A stretch of DNA of 64,000 nucleotides, from positions 27,762,249 through 27,826,248 of the forward strand of contig OZ014411.1 in NCBI GenBank assembly GCA_963965975.1, given 5' to 3'. Position 1 is the stretch's first letter. Each line of letters opens with the position of its first letter. Origin of the DNA: Xestospongia bergquistia (lineage: Eukaryota; Porifera; Demospongiae; Haplosclerida; Petrosiidae). This document shows, piece after piece, positions 39,409 to 51,375 of the stretch. The position numbers and the translations under genes are program-made. The notes below the pieces were generated by a model. That model was not told the origin of the DNA and searched no databases. It saw only the letters and a program-made list of their open reading frames with translations.

Positions 39409-40027
39409 CACTAATTTTGATGACATTTTGTTAATTACATATCACTCATATTTGTCATGTCTTATCTATAATAGTAGTGTACTAACAATAATATGAAACC
39501 TCTACAGTATTAACAATTACTTTATTCAAGTTTTACAATGTTCTGGACTCTGTGTTATTGTTTGTTACCTTTTTTATTACAACAATCAGTTGATGTTGAC
39601 ATATATGCAGTGACCAATCATTGGACAATTACAAATAGTGTATATGTCACATCTCATCTTAAATGCTACTGCTTATCAAGTGGACATATGACAGACAGCA
39701 AGCTTTTAAGGTGATAATACAGTACATAAACACATATGATTAGTAGTAGATGTAGAGACTAGATAATTAAATCTCTTCCATTTTGCTTAGAAATGTAGTT
39801 CTGAAACAAATATTTTTATTATTTAAAATGGCGTTAATACTAATTATATTATTAATTATTAAGAACAATAGCTGAAAACGAAAATATCATTGTTCCTACT
39901 TTGCACACCAATATTACTGTAGATATAATTATATGAATCAATGAAAATGTGCATTTAATAATTGTGTGAAATTACAAACAAATTCAAACCACTGGCCTAT
40001 ACATCATAGTTAATTTTAATGGTAACT
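39409..40027. other. Convergent 3' flanks of members B and C
   Basis: No gene. The first 350 bp resemble the DNA after the stop codons at 49820 and 55152 (ATTTTGTTAATTACAT, then ACAATGTTCTGG-like, later CTTATCAAGTGGACA and AGCAAGCTTTTAAGG), so the 3' flank was duplicated with the genes. Confidence 0.7.
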
Positions 40028-43000
40028 TCAGTAGTCATCATATATCATTGATTCTCGAGCAACAATTTCAGTAATTTCATATGCTGCCAAATGATTTCTT
40101 ATATCTTCATCTTCATGATCAATGAGAAGGGCTTCAACTTCTTGTTGAGAATGTGCCAGAGGTCTTTGCTTCCGATATAAAATATTGTTTTGCAGTTTCT
40201 TTACTGGGTTGTAGTTTTCAATACGAAGGTACACATGATAACAAATAACACCCACAAATATCACAAATGCTATTGAAAGTACTACTTTGCATGTGACAGT
40301 GGTGTTATTGTCAGCATATGCTGATATGGCACTAAGAAGACCTAAGAAAAGTGTTTCAATTAAATTGTTATACCATTTCCGGTATACTCCTCCAAAGTTG
40401 GCAATAAGAGTTACAATAAAAAGAACACAGGTCATAATTGTAGCAGTTGTTATACTTGTATTATTATTAAATGATGCCAGTAATAACAGTATTAACCTGA
40501 TAACCAGCAGTAATCCAGGCCAAAAGCGATATTTGTCTTTAAATGGTCCACCAAATGCATCAAAAAATGGCTTTATTTTATATAAAAATCCACATCCTCT
40601 AAAATTGCTGACACGCCACTCTAACAGTTGTATAGACAACAGTATTATTGTAAATGGAGTAATCAGGATGCATACAACAGCAATTGCAAATGCAAAGAGG
40701 ATGATATGTTTGACAGACAAGTATTCAATGTTAGGATCCATGTACCAAGAATAATGAGTAATACTTTGACCATACTTATATTTAGCAAATGATAATGCTA
40801 ATGTAACAGCACGTAGTAGTTTCATATAAGAAAGTAGAATAAGTGTAGCCAAAACTGGAACAGTATTGTGGCCAATAATACGACCTAACTTGGTATTCTC
40901 AGCAAGAATTATAATTATGATAATGATGGCCCATATATAAAATGGAAAGGCGAATTGTAGCCACACTTTGATATAACTATCCATACCATTGTAGAAGCAG
41001 GTTTCAATACCGAGGTCAAGATTTAGCCAAGAAATGAATTGACTCAAAATTAATATAGGCCCAGAAGGAAAGAAAATGGCTTCATTTAACTTGATAATGT
41101 TAGCAAAAAAGATAAGTCCATTAATCATTCCAAGGGACACAGTGAAGTTTAATAGTAACAAGAAAATCACCAGAGCAATTCCAACTACAGCAAATACTAT
41201 GAGGAGAGCAAAGTATGAGTTAGAACAACTTTCACATTTGTTAGAGCCTAATAAAAGGCTCAATCCATCAGCACATTCACCACATAATATACCAGCTCTA
41301 TTCAGAGCACACTGGACATCAGGATTTGTAATATTGAAAGCTACCAACGATAACAAACAATAGTCAAATGGACAATTTTTATGAGCAATAATGCATTCTT
41401 TGTCAATGTTATATCCCATCCAGACATTTCCTTCTTTTGAGATAGTTTGAGAGGAAGCATTACATTGAGTAGTACTTAAAACAGACAACAACTCACTGCT
41501 ACAGCCACAATGTCCAGAGTTAAGTAGAAGCTCAAATCCAGGTGGACAATCTAGTATTGTAATATCGACAGTTATGTTTGTCTCTAAGGACGTGGGCACA
41601 TTTGCAATAGATATTTTTAGCTTTGAAATATTTGCAACAATATTAGCATTATTCTTCACACTGACAGTGTAGGAAAGGGGTTGACAATATTGTTGCCATG
41701 ACATCAATGTTTGACCTATTTCCTCTCCTTCTATGACTGTAACGACTTTTAAAGTACCAGTAGTAGTACCAAATCTTTGACCCACAGTTACCACAGGTAT
41801 GCTAACAATTTCACCAGGATAACCATTAATCATTACAGTATCCATGTTACAGTCTGGTTGTAAATGGCTACAGAAACATGCTCTGAGGGCATCAGATGCT
41901 ATGACACTTACATCACTGCCATTAGATAAAGAATATTGAAATGTTAGATTAAACTGATAACTACTGTTTTGATAATCCCAAGAGTTTGAAAGTTGGAGAC
42001 AATAATCAATGTCACCACCATACAGTACTGACCCTGATATCTCAGCTGTATTGTTAATACAGTGAATGCCGTAAGTATCATTTGTAAGATTGGTAGGATA
42101 AAATGTAATTTGAAGAAGACAATAGTTATCTAGTTGACTTGACCTATCAATGAAAATAGCTCCTCCAAACTTATTAGCATGATTATCAATGAATTTTATA
42201 ATTGCTGGATAAAGTGGCATTAAAAAACTAGTTCCATAAAAGGATATTCCGCCCCCTTTGATGCCAGTGTTATTAATGAAATAGTTTTTTCCTGTAACAA
42301 CAACAGCAGAGTTTACAACAATTGCACCACTAGCATCATTATCTCTTACAGTTAGTCCATTTATTGTAACATTGTACACAGAAGAAATATAGAGTGCAGA
42401 ACCAGTAGAATTATCATCATAATAATGAGCTAACAGATTTTGCATAGAGTTTTCTATTGATACGTTTTCCATAATGTAAGAAATAGGTGCACCAATACCA
42501 ATAATTTGTCCAAATAAGGAAATACCTATTCCCATCAACCCAATATTACTATGTAGAAGTACATTTCTCAAGAATACATGTTGTAACAAATTAGATTTTT
42601 GAAGGTAGAGTATGCCTATAGCACCTGCACTACCACATTGATTGTGTAGAAAAGTACTGTTCACTATTTTGATTGGTGCATTAGTATATTGTAGTCTGTC
42701 ATATCCACAGCATGTGCAGTATGGATATATACCAGTTCCAGAACCAATGATTGCATAGAAAGCACTGTATTGCGCATAGTAGAAAAAAGAATTACCAGTT
42801 GATGCCAATGGATATACCATATTGCCATAGCTACTATTAAGGTGAGAAATTGATACAGTGTAATAAGTGACCGTAGCCATTACAGTTAAGGCTATGTTAC
42901 CACCAAATACTGCTGTGTTGCCATATGATACTACATTGTCTATGACTAAATCTACTCCATATACTGCAGTCTGTTCCATAAACACTAGCAAACCACCACT

Positions 43001-43792
43001 TAAATGATAAATGGACTTAGGTTCATCCATATTAGTACCAAATGAAACATTGGTACTGACTATACTTGCTTTATAGACAGTGGGCCTAGATGGACACTCA
43101 AATGGGTTGGTATATAAGATGGCTAAGTTTGCTCCATGACAAAACAGTATTGGACAGCCTTCAAAAAATGTATTAAGATTGTTTTGTGAAAAGGATGAGT
43201 TATAAATTTGTAAATCAAAAGCATTGAAAGCTAAAAGGCCATATCCTGAATTGTTTAGAGCTGAAAACTCTTGAACTGAAAAACTATGAACCTCAGCAAT
43301 GATCACAGTCGCATTATCAAAACTAAAGTGAGATGCTCCTGCACGATATTTTGAAAGATTTATAAGGTAGTTTAAAATTTGTATGTTGTAAAAAATTGGC
43401 CGTCCACACTGTCTTATAGTCAATGACCGTAATGTTATATTAGATGAGAACATGAACAAAATATTTGACGTACGTGATTCACAAGTAATGACGGTTGTAG
43501 ACTCCATCACTGTCTCATGTAACCCTTGTTCTCTCCTACCTAGTCCTTGCAGCATGAGGTTAGTAAGGTGAATAAAGAGATAGGTCTGATGTGAAGGAAT
43601 AACATGAATGCCATCAATGAAGTAGAAGGTGGTGTTAGATTTGAAATAGTCATTCTTATAATAGTAATCCAATGTATGACAGCTCGTGTTACTTGGACAA
43701 TTGCTGTCATTATTCCTAGGATGTACATAGTACTCATGAGCATTAGAGAAGATAACACTCGCAATAATAAGAAAAAACGCACCACAAAACAT
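40028..43792 (-). CDS. Beta-helix multi-span surface receptor, member C, intact
   Basis: A single open frame of 1254 residues on the minus strand. ATG at 43792 is followed by a clear signal peptide (MFCGAFFLIIASVIFSNAHE), which supports this start. Order: NCPSNTSCHTLDYY (about 32-45), FYFIDGIHVI, LMLQGLGRREQGLHETVMES, beta-helix-like ectodomain rich in N-x-S/T without the NCTIYNN array, Cys box with CPPGFELL (about 750), CPFDYC (about 807) and LCGECADGLSLLLGSNKCESC, about eight or nine membrane spans from about residue 856, loop KPFFDAFGGPFKDKYRFWPG (about 1071), tail EALLIDHEDED. Only member on this strand; it converges with B. It shares architecture but little sequence with B and D outside the membrane part. 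I cannot name the family with certainty; similar invertebrate proteins get automatic names after bacterial polymorphic membrane proteins because of the beta-helix. Confidence 0.92.
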   Translation of the reverse strand: MFCGAFFLIIASVIFSNAHEYYVHPRNNDSNCPSNTSCHTLDYYYKNDYFKSNTTFYFIDGIHVIPSHQTYLFIHLTNLMLQGLGRREQGLHETVMESTTVITCESRTSNILFMFSSNITLRSLTIRQCGRPIFYNIQILNYLINLSKYRAGASHFSFDNATVIIAEVHSFSVQEFSALNNSGYGLLAFNAFDLQIYNSSFSQNNLNTFFEGCPILFCHGANLAILYTNPFECPSRPTVYKASIVSTNVSFGTNMDEPKSIYHLSGGLLVFMEQTAVYGVDLVIDNVVSYGNTAVFGGNIALTVMATVTYYTVSISHLNSSYGNMVYPLASTGNSFFYYAQYSAFYAIIGSGTGIYPYCTCCGYDRLQYTNAPIKIVNSTFLHNQCGSAGAIGILYLQKSNLLQHVFLRNVLLHSNIGLMGIGISLFGQIIGIGAPISYIMENVSIENSMQNLLAHYYDDNSTGSALYISSVYNVTINGLTVRDNDASGAIVVNSAVVVTGKNYFINNTGIKGGGISFYGTSFLMPLYPAIIKFIDNHANKFGGAIFIDRSSQLDNYCLLQITFYPTNLTNDTYGIHCINNTAEISGSVLYGGDIDYCLQLSNSWDYQNSSYQFNLTFQYSLSNGSDVSVIASDALRACFCSHLQPDCNMDTVMINGYPGEIVSIPVVTVGQRFGTTTGTLKVVTVIEGEEIGQTLMSWQQYCQPLSYTVSVKNNANIVANISKLKISIANVPTSLETNITVDITILDCPPGFELLLNSGHCGCSSELLSVLSTTQCNASSQTISKEGNVWMGYNIDKECIIAHKNCPFDYCLLSLVAFNITNPDVQCALNRAGILCGECADGLSLLLGSNKCESCSNSYFALLIVFAVVGIALVIFLLLLNFTVSLGMINGLIFFANIIKLNEAIFFPSGPILILSQFISWLNLDLGIETCFYNGMDSYIKVWLQFAFPFYIWAIIIIIIILAENTKLGRIIGHNTVPVLATLILLSYMKLLRAVTLALSFAKYKYGQSITHYSWYMDPNIEYLSVKHIILFAFAIAVVCILITPFTIILLSIQLLEWRVSNFRGCGFLYKIKPFFDAFGGPFKDKYRFWPGLLLVIRLILLLLASFNNNTSITTATIMTCVLFIVTLIANFGGVYRKWYNNLIETLFLGLLSAISAYADNNTTVTCKVVLSIAFVIFVGVICYHVYLRIENYNPVKKLQNNILYRKQRPLAHSQQEVEALLIDHEDEDIRNHLAAYEITEIVARESMIYDDY

Positions 43793-46700
43793 GACTTTAC
43801 GAGCCGACCTTGGAGCGAATTAGAATCTTTACGGATATATCTAATTATACGAATTTTGTAAAAACTTGTCGGATATTTGATATTTTCTCCATTCTTGCAG
43901 CATTATTGTCCACTGTAGTGACTGTTTCTATCCTATATGCTGACATTAAATTCCTTACCATGTTAATACCACTCACAATATATAAATATTAGATACAATC
44001 GCTGTGAAAATCAAAGCTGTGAAAAAGTGATCACAAGTGTCAGAGTACTAGTATGTTTTAGCAGTTATACAATCAACCTAAAGTACATATTGTTAATTGT
44101 CCACAATTTGTTTTGACAACACTAGTTCTGTGATTTGTAATATAAAAGTGTCAAATGTTAATTACTTATTCAGTCTGTCTACAAATTAGACCTACTTTTA
44201 CCATGACTACTTTTAAGAATCTGCTCTTTTTGGGGCAATCTATGTTCCACTAAAAGTATTGATAATATGAAAGAAGGCATAAACAGGATTTATGCATTGC
44301 TTAAATGTCATGTTAAGCAATAACCCTTACCATTAATTTAGTATACTTACAGAAAGACTACTTAAGGCATATAAGTGCCAGTTAGTAGAATTGAGTGAAG
44401 ACTATAAGCAAAATATTGTGTGAACAGCTTAAATTACCAAATAATCTGGATTATGTGATTATATTTGTGGGTAGTGTACATCGTTGTCATGATGGGATAA
44501 CATTATAAAGTCTGTTTGGTTTAGTGCAAAGGCAAACAGTCCCCAAGAAACTGCTTTGGAGTGTCAAGCCACAATGCAAAGGAAAGTAAAAAATCGTAGA
44601 CATCACTGGAAGGGCTAGTGGAAGGGCTCTATCTATGAATAGTGCCAAACTATACAAAACAAAATATGGACAAGCATAATATGTGATGGAGTTAAGGACA
44701 CAAACATTGTAATGTTTTTAGGCTGAGACTGACTACTTATCATTGGACACCATGCACAAAGAATTACAGCACATTACAACAAGTGTGAGCAGTCACCAGC
44801 ATGCCATGATGGTTATGGGTATCTATGTACTAATTGTTTATAGTATGTAATAGATTAAGATAAATAATTACTACGTTCTTACAGTTGTGTAATAATGGGT
44901 GTGAGGATACCCCAGGTTTGTATTTGATAAGTGTCTTTTTTGAGCTCAGATTTGTTGGTGTTTGCTAGTATCTCCATACACAGTGGACTGTATAAAACCA
45001 GGCACCTTAGCAAGTGCATTGCACCTTAAATGTATAGCTATATAGAGCCTCCATTACTGCTTGATTGTCTGAATTAAAGCTAGCAACATTCCCTTCCTAT
45101 AATTGCTATTGTTATTATTACTAGAACAAGCTGTCTGAGAGCAATGAAGTCCTCATGACTTGTTGCCTAGTCCTGGTTAAATCTCTTTGCCCATTCCAAT
45201 TTATACTACCAATTTCCCTAGTGGATTCCATATCCTAACTTTCCTGAGGCATCTGTCTATACTTATATCTCTGATCTCCATTTATGGTAGTACTATTGTA
45301 TTGAAATTCTAATCAAGGTCAGCAAATTTGTTTTGACAAACATGTTTGATTGTAGCTTTAATATTTTTGAGTTTCTCTTGTGGTAGTCTTAAATCCATCT
45401 TGACTATTAGGGTTGTTTCCTTGTTTAGGTATTCAGAGCCTTTTGGGTTAAGACTTTCTTTTTCTTACTGATGTATTGTAATTACTGTGTCCCATCAGAT
45501 GGACATGGGTTCAGACACAGTGCATGTTGTGTACATATGACGTGAATTTCAGTGTGTGGCTGTCCTCCCCCACTAAATAGAACAAGATATTTGCTGGTGA
45601 TGTTTGACAACAATTGAAGTAAACATAAGAAAATTCGGTCTATCCTCTTCTCTATTACATCCCTTTATTATTAATCAAAAGTGTAGTACATATTTTTGGC
45701 ACCTTACTTTATGCCTTCTAACGACACATGCTATACAACTAAAGAAAATCATCAAATACACTAAGATATTGTTGATATTACTTATATGGCATATTTGTAT
45801 CATATAAACAGAATTTAAGTCTACATGAAAAAACTTATACAACTAATGAAAACGCTCAAATACATTCATTGAATTGGTTACACTAACTTAACTTTTATCT
45901 CTTATTAACTATTCATTACTTTTGACTCTTCCATTATGTGGACATGTGGCTACAACACATGACTTTGATAATCAAGGTCTTAGTTGATATCTGCAACAGG
46001 ACAACTACATGAAAGACTACACTATTGTTGGAAAAGGTGTCAATTTTATTTCTAAATTTTAAATGATGTATGAATTCTTTAGACCAGACAGTCTTTGTGC
46101 ATTATTAGACTATAATGAGAACAATAAAGAAGTTATATATGAATGTGAGCATTAACTAACTGGCAGAATGACAGTAGTATTTGTACTTGCAGCTTATTTC
46201 AAGTGTGTATTATTACATGAATGCATGATGAAAGAAAAGATAGTTTAAACAATTGTTATACATGTCCATTACTAGTACAAGTGATAGACATGTAGAGTCA
46301 TGAACTGACAATTTTCCAATTCATGCTTAAATTTCATTTATCAAGAAATTCATTAGATTTAAGGAATGACTTAAGGTTTAATTAACAATACTAGCAAATG
46401 TCATGTAGACCTAAATTCTATTTCTATGATACAAATATACTATAGAAATAATATTGACTATAAGTTAGTGTATTTGATGATTTTCTTTATTTGTGTAGTA
46501 AGTGTCATTATAACTGTATCATCAAAAATGTATTGCATATCATTTTAGCCATACATCTTTTATTTTAAAGCCATCATAATTATCATTTCATCCACCTCAA
46601 TCTTTATAACCTTTGTCACAATCTATGTCAATATGTACTAGAGGATGTAGCTAGTGGGTGATACCCAAACGTTAGTCTTTGTAATGTGGTCATATAATTG

Positions 46701-46933
46701 GATTACATAATATTTCTACTAATAAATCTAATTAAGTATCTACTATATTAGTCATGTCATATTAGTCATATTAGTTTATGTGTGAGTGGGTGTGGGTGTG
46801 TTGGTTTTGGGTGTACTTGTAGTACACATTATAATATATATTTGATACCTAATTAAAGATGTTATGACTACAGTGTTTAAAGTGTATGTCGCATTATCGA
46901 TTTAACTGTTTGTCTTCTAAGACAATATCTACA
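43793..46933. other. Spacer with dispersed repeats and 5' flank of fragment E
   Basis: No intact gene. 44211-44432 is a dispersed repeat with a second copy at 47699. Near 44720-44880 the DNA (GGCTGAGACTGACTA, CATTGGAC, CAGTCACCAGCA, ATAGATTAAGAT) is matched at about 58410-58565. From about 46440 the cluster 5' flank begins and ends in the G/T-rich block before 46934. Confidence 0.65.
44211..44432. repeat. 210-bp dispersed repeat, copy 1
   Basis: Matches 47699-47911 nearly base for base except for about 9 extra bases near 44224. The ends TTTTAAGAATCTG and GAACAGCTTAAA form a short imperfect inverted repeat, and an inner GCTTAAATGTCATGTTAAGC is palindromic. A small non-autonomous element is likely. 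Confidence 0.7.
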
Positions 46934-47696
46934 ATGACCTCTTTTTCATGTAGTTCTTTCGGATCATCTACCATCATTACCTGGTGTCATATCTATTATA
47001 TCTATTATATAACATCAGTTATACTATATATCTTCAGTGGATATGTTACTGCTAATGATTATTATGACTCTGCAGCTACTAATGGAGTATCTTGTCCTAC
47101 TACTGACCTACCTTGTCACAACCTCTCCAACTATGTTGCTGATTATAGTTCTTACTTCACTGATGATACAATCTTCTACTTCCTAGAGGGAACTCATGAT
47201 CTACAAGGTATATTAGAGATCACTAATATAAGTAATATAACTTTACAGGGACTGGGTCATATAGAACAAGGCTTTCATGAGACAGTTATGCAATCTACCT
47301 CAATAATAATGTGTAGTGATAACAAGAGATCTGGTGGTATAAAATTACCACTAGCAAAAGTATTTTAATGAAATCATTAACAATAGCAAATTGTTCATTT
47401 GATGCTTACATCTCTAAGAAAAAAATTGTCAACAGCTTACATTTTGTTTATGTCAATGATGTCACAATGGAATGGGTATCAGTCCAGAATGGTTCAGTTT
47501 ATGGACTCTGTCTAGTCAATATTTTTGTATGTCTTAATTGTTAATTCCTCATTTGCTAATAATGGACATCCTGAGACTTTTGGAGGCAATGTATATATAT
47601 ACTATGACGACCAGCTAAAAAGGTTGTCCAGAGTTAATATTGCGCAAACAAATTTTACAGTGAGTTTAGAATACTGAAGTTAAGGTAATCATTGAA
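46934..47696 (+). pseudogene. Truncated 5' fragment of the receptor family (E)
   Basis: ATG at 46934 (MTSFSCSSFGSSTIITWCHI) and the next 140 codons match members B and D, including PCHNLSNYVADYSSYF and TLQGLGHIEQGFHETVMQST. One A is lost from a run near 47342, which causes a stop soon after; homology then continues in other frames until 47696 and ends abruptly where the 210-bp repeat begins. No beta-helix array or membrane part follows. Confidence 0.85.
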
Positions 47697-47698
47697 TA

Positions 47699-47911
47699 TT
47701 TTAAGAATCTGGGGCAATCTATGTTGCACTAAAAGTATTGATAATATGAAAGAAGGCATAAACAGGATTTATGCATTGTTTAAATGTCATGTTAAGCAAT
47801 AACCCTTACCATTAATTTAGTATACTTACAGAAAGACTACTTAAGGTATATAAGTGCCAGTTAGTAGAATTGAGTGAAGACTATAAGCAAAATATTATGT
47901 GAACAGCTTAA
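47699..47911. repeat. 210-bp dispersed repeat, copy 2, at the breakpoint of fragment E
   Basis: Second copy of 44211-44432. It starts two bases after receptor homology stops, so its insertion, or recombination between the two copies, is the likely cause of the truncation. Confidence 0.7.
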
Positions 47912-49330
47912 GGTAAAAATATCTGAAATTTTTTTTCAGCTTTTTTTGATGTAATCATGCAAAGATACTTGTTCTAATAATTGATCATGCTTTAAAAAAT
48001 TTTTTAAACCCTAGTACTTTGCAGAAATGTAGTTTGATTCCTGAATATCTGCAATGCTTTGGAGACATCAAATAATAATATTAAAGAACTTAGAGAGCTG
48101 AAACTTTTGAAAATTAAAGATGAAGTCAATTACTACAATTATACGGATGGATTTATTTCTACAATAATATTTGACATTTTTACAAAGCTATAAACCTTCC
48201 TTACTTTAATCATTATTATTATTATATGTTATACAAATCGTACAAAGAAATGCATCCGTAAAAGTACTAAAAAATGATCATTTTCGTTCTTGAACTTGTC
48301 AGCAGGTTGTTGTATTGTCTACAATACATATAAGGAACTATTATTAGGACAGTGGGACTGGGTGTGGTACACGATTTGGCAACTCTATTCTGTGTAACTA
48401 AGGATGACAAGTAGACAAGTAATGATAGTCTTTGTAATGTGGTCGTTGTATTTACTATTGATTAACTTGGATTACATAATATTTCAGGAAATAAGTCTAA
48501 CTCAGTACCAGCTGTATTAATCATGTACATACTGTCTATAATACATCATATCATTACTGTATTTATTGTAATAGACTGTGACAAATGATATAAAGATTGA
48601 AGGAAATAACAATTATATAATTATAACTACAATTAAAAAGAAATAGTTAAATGATAAAATACATTTTGATAGTATAGTTATAATGACACTTACTACACAG
48701 CTAAAAACAACAATCAAACATTCTAATTAATATTTTAACAAATAAGTCTGTATAAGTACCTGCTGCATTAGTCATGTACATATACTGGCTATAGTATGAC
48801 ATTGTATCATTACTGTATACACCCACTGTACTAATTAGAAATAGGATTTGGCTCAGGTATATATGTTATCATCATAGTGAAAGTATAACATTTGGAAATA
48901 TTACTATTATTTGAACATTGTTTACAAAAGTAATCTGTATACACTAAAACATAGTGCCATATATGCTCAATAATTACGTAAAGAGTATATGACACTTTTC
49001 TCTACTATCATAATAAGAGCAGTATTAATATTCACATTTTAAATTTTTAATTATTACATTGAGAGACATCAACAACACTTCAAACACTTGACTAAGGTTG
49101 TCACATTTACTTTTAAGGACTCCCATCATGAACCAGCTGCTATTATTTACAGAAATCTAAGAAACATCATTTTGTAGGGAAGGAGTAGTAGACAACTTGC
49201 ACACTTGTAGTACATTATCGTATTCTATATATACATATATATTATCTAAATAAGGAAGTAATGTCACAATTCTTGCATAACAATTTGTGGCATAACTAAT
49301 TCAGTTGTTGTTTTTCTAAACAATTCTACA
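47912..49330. other. Spacer and duplicated 5' flank of fragment F
   Basis: No gene. From about 48290 to 49330 blocks match the flanks before B, D and the window end: GTTGTATTGTCTACA, GGACAGTGGGACTGG, the CTTTCTCTACTATCA region, CTTCAAACACTTGACTAAGG, and ATCTAAATAAGGAAG just before the start. Confidence 0.7.
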
Positions 49331-49820
49331 ATGCTCTCTTATTTATGGAGACATTTTAGACCCACTGTCTTTATTAGCTGATGTCATATCTATTATATAA
49401 CATCAGTAATATTGTATATCTACAGTGGATCTGTTCCTGTTAATGAATATTATGTCTTCTAATGGAGTACCTTGTCCTACTACTGATCTACCTTGTCACA
49501 ACCTCTCTCACTATGTTGCTGATTATAATTTAAACTCAAGTCATGTGTTCAGTGTTGCTATGGTGTCAGTATTGTGTGTAGTATTCTGTGGCATTATCCT
49601 CTATCATATCAGGGATCGAATGTTAATGTCTCATTTACAAAACTAATTAGAAGAGTCAAAAGTATATTTAAGAAGCCTGAGCCTTTTTTTTCATTTCTGA
49701 TGGTACAGAAGTTGCTTTAATTCCCCTAGATCTCCTTCTATTATATGTGAAACTAGTTTAGTTTCAGTTGTGTCCGTGGAAAAAAGACGAGAGTCATTAC
49801 TGTTTGATGGAGATAAGTAA
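49331..49820 (+). pseudogene. Receptor family copy with the middle deleted (F)
   Basis: The first 65 codons correspond to the start of member D, but a TGG codon reads TGA and bases are lost after TATTATGTC. At about 49530 the sequence jumps from VADYN directly to the last membrane span (FSVAMVSVLCVVFCGIILYH) and the tail, ending TAA at 49820. About 1100 codons are missing. 5' and 3' flanks are both of the cluster type, so this is an internal deletion of a full copy rather than a partial duplication. Confidence 0.85.
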
Positions 49821-51375
49821 TGATGATTCTAATAACAATTTGTTAATTATATGTCATTTATATTTGTCATATTTGATATATAATAATAGTGTAGTAACAA
49901 CAATTAGAAATTATACTGTCTTATCTATTATTTCATTCAAATGTTACAATGTTCTATTTATTGTATTATTGTTGCCTACTTTTTTATTGTAACAATCAAT
50001 TTATTTTTGCATATATTTTGTAAAAGATACTTAATAATTACAATCGGTTTACATGTCACCCTCTTACCTTATATTTGACTGCTTATCATGTGGACACATG
50101 ACACAGAGCAAGCTTTTAAGGTTGTAATACAATACATAAACATGTTAAGTTAATAGTGGATATACAAACTAGATGTTTAACAACTTTTCCATTTGTATTA
50201 GAAATATATATTATAAAGTTTTCTCACTGATCAATAAAGGAGTGGATGGTATATATCACCATATACATTAGATTAGAATGACTGTGATATCTATGATATC
50301 ACTAAAATTTTGACTGACAAGTAGTCTTTAGCTTGAATAGTATCAATATGATATCATCACTATGTATATAGTTTTGCTTGTTGCAGTTACATTTCTTAGT
50401 CATTTCATCTCATGGCTTAATCTAGATCTGGATATTGAGACTTGTTTCTACATTGGTATGAATTCTTGTTATAATACATGGCTACAATTTATATTTCCAG
50501 GCTATGTTTGGTTTCTTTTAATACTTATCATAATATCACCACCATATAATTAGTCTTGTTAGTTGGACATATGTACTAATATAGGACTACAGCTAATATC
50601 TACAATATAATGTAGAGTCCTTTATGACATAAGAAGCATAATTAATAGACATTATCTAACACAACCTACACACCAAATGTTGAGATCATTGTGTATTGTA
50701 TATTTGTACAATGCAGAGATTTCTACTTTGGAAACTATTATGTCATACAGATACTGGTCTCATACCCATGTTGGAGGAGTGTCAAGTTGATAGGAAAACC
50801 CAAAATTAAGGAAAGACATTAAAGGATTTAAAAATATACATGACACCATGTTTCAATGTTTATAGTTTATATTTGTAATATAATATTTAAACTATACTGA
50901 TAGTTCCAAATATTATACTCTTACTATGAACCAAAACTAATCCATTGTGGTATTGTATACAGTACATATAAGAAACTATTATTAGTACAGTGGGACTGAA
51001 TGTAGTAGATGATTTGGCAACTCTATTGTGTGTTATTAAAGACAACAAGTAGACAGTAATGCTTGTCTTTATAATGTGGTCATTGTATTTACTACTGATT
51101 GAGTTGGATTGCATAATATTTCAACAAATAAGTCTAACTCAGTACCAGCTGTATGTAGATACTATCTATAATATATAACATCATTACTATATTTTGTGTT
51201 TTGTGTATATGCATGTGCAGCTGTGTGTGTAGCTTTGGGTGTGTAGGATGTGGATGTACTTGTAGTAGATTATCGTATTCTATATATATAGTATCTAAAT
51301 AAGGAAGAATGTTTACAGTTCTTGCATATTGTTGCATAATTAATTCAGCTGTTGTTTCTCTAAGCAATATCTACA
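49821..51375. other. 3' flank of F, fragment G and 5' flank of member D
   Basis: Left: 3' flank like those at 39409 and 55153. Right (from about 50660): the cluster 5' flank, with GTTGAGATCATTGT, AGTCCATTGTGG-type and AAATAAGGAAG blocks. Apart from the fragment at 50386 no coding DNA is seen. Confidence 0.7.
50386..50553 (+). pseudogene. Isolated membrane-span fragment of the receptor family (G)
   Basis: Fifty-odd codons match the middle of the membrane part of member D: TFLSHFISWLNLDLDIETCF, then YIGMNSCYNTWLQFIFPGYV, ending in a stop at 50553. Nothing of the family adjoins it on either side for hundreds of bases. Confidence 0.8.

Noticed and set aside
40287-41363. Plus-strand frames opposite member C
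   Set aside because: Antisense shadows of a long conserved coding region, without family resemblance.
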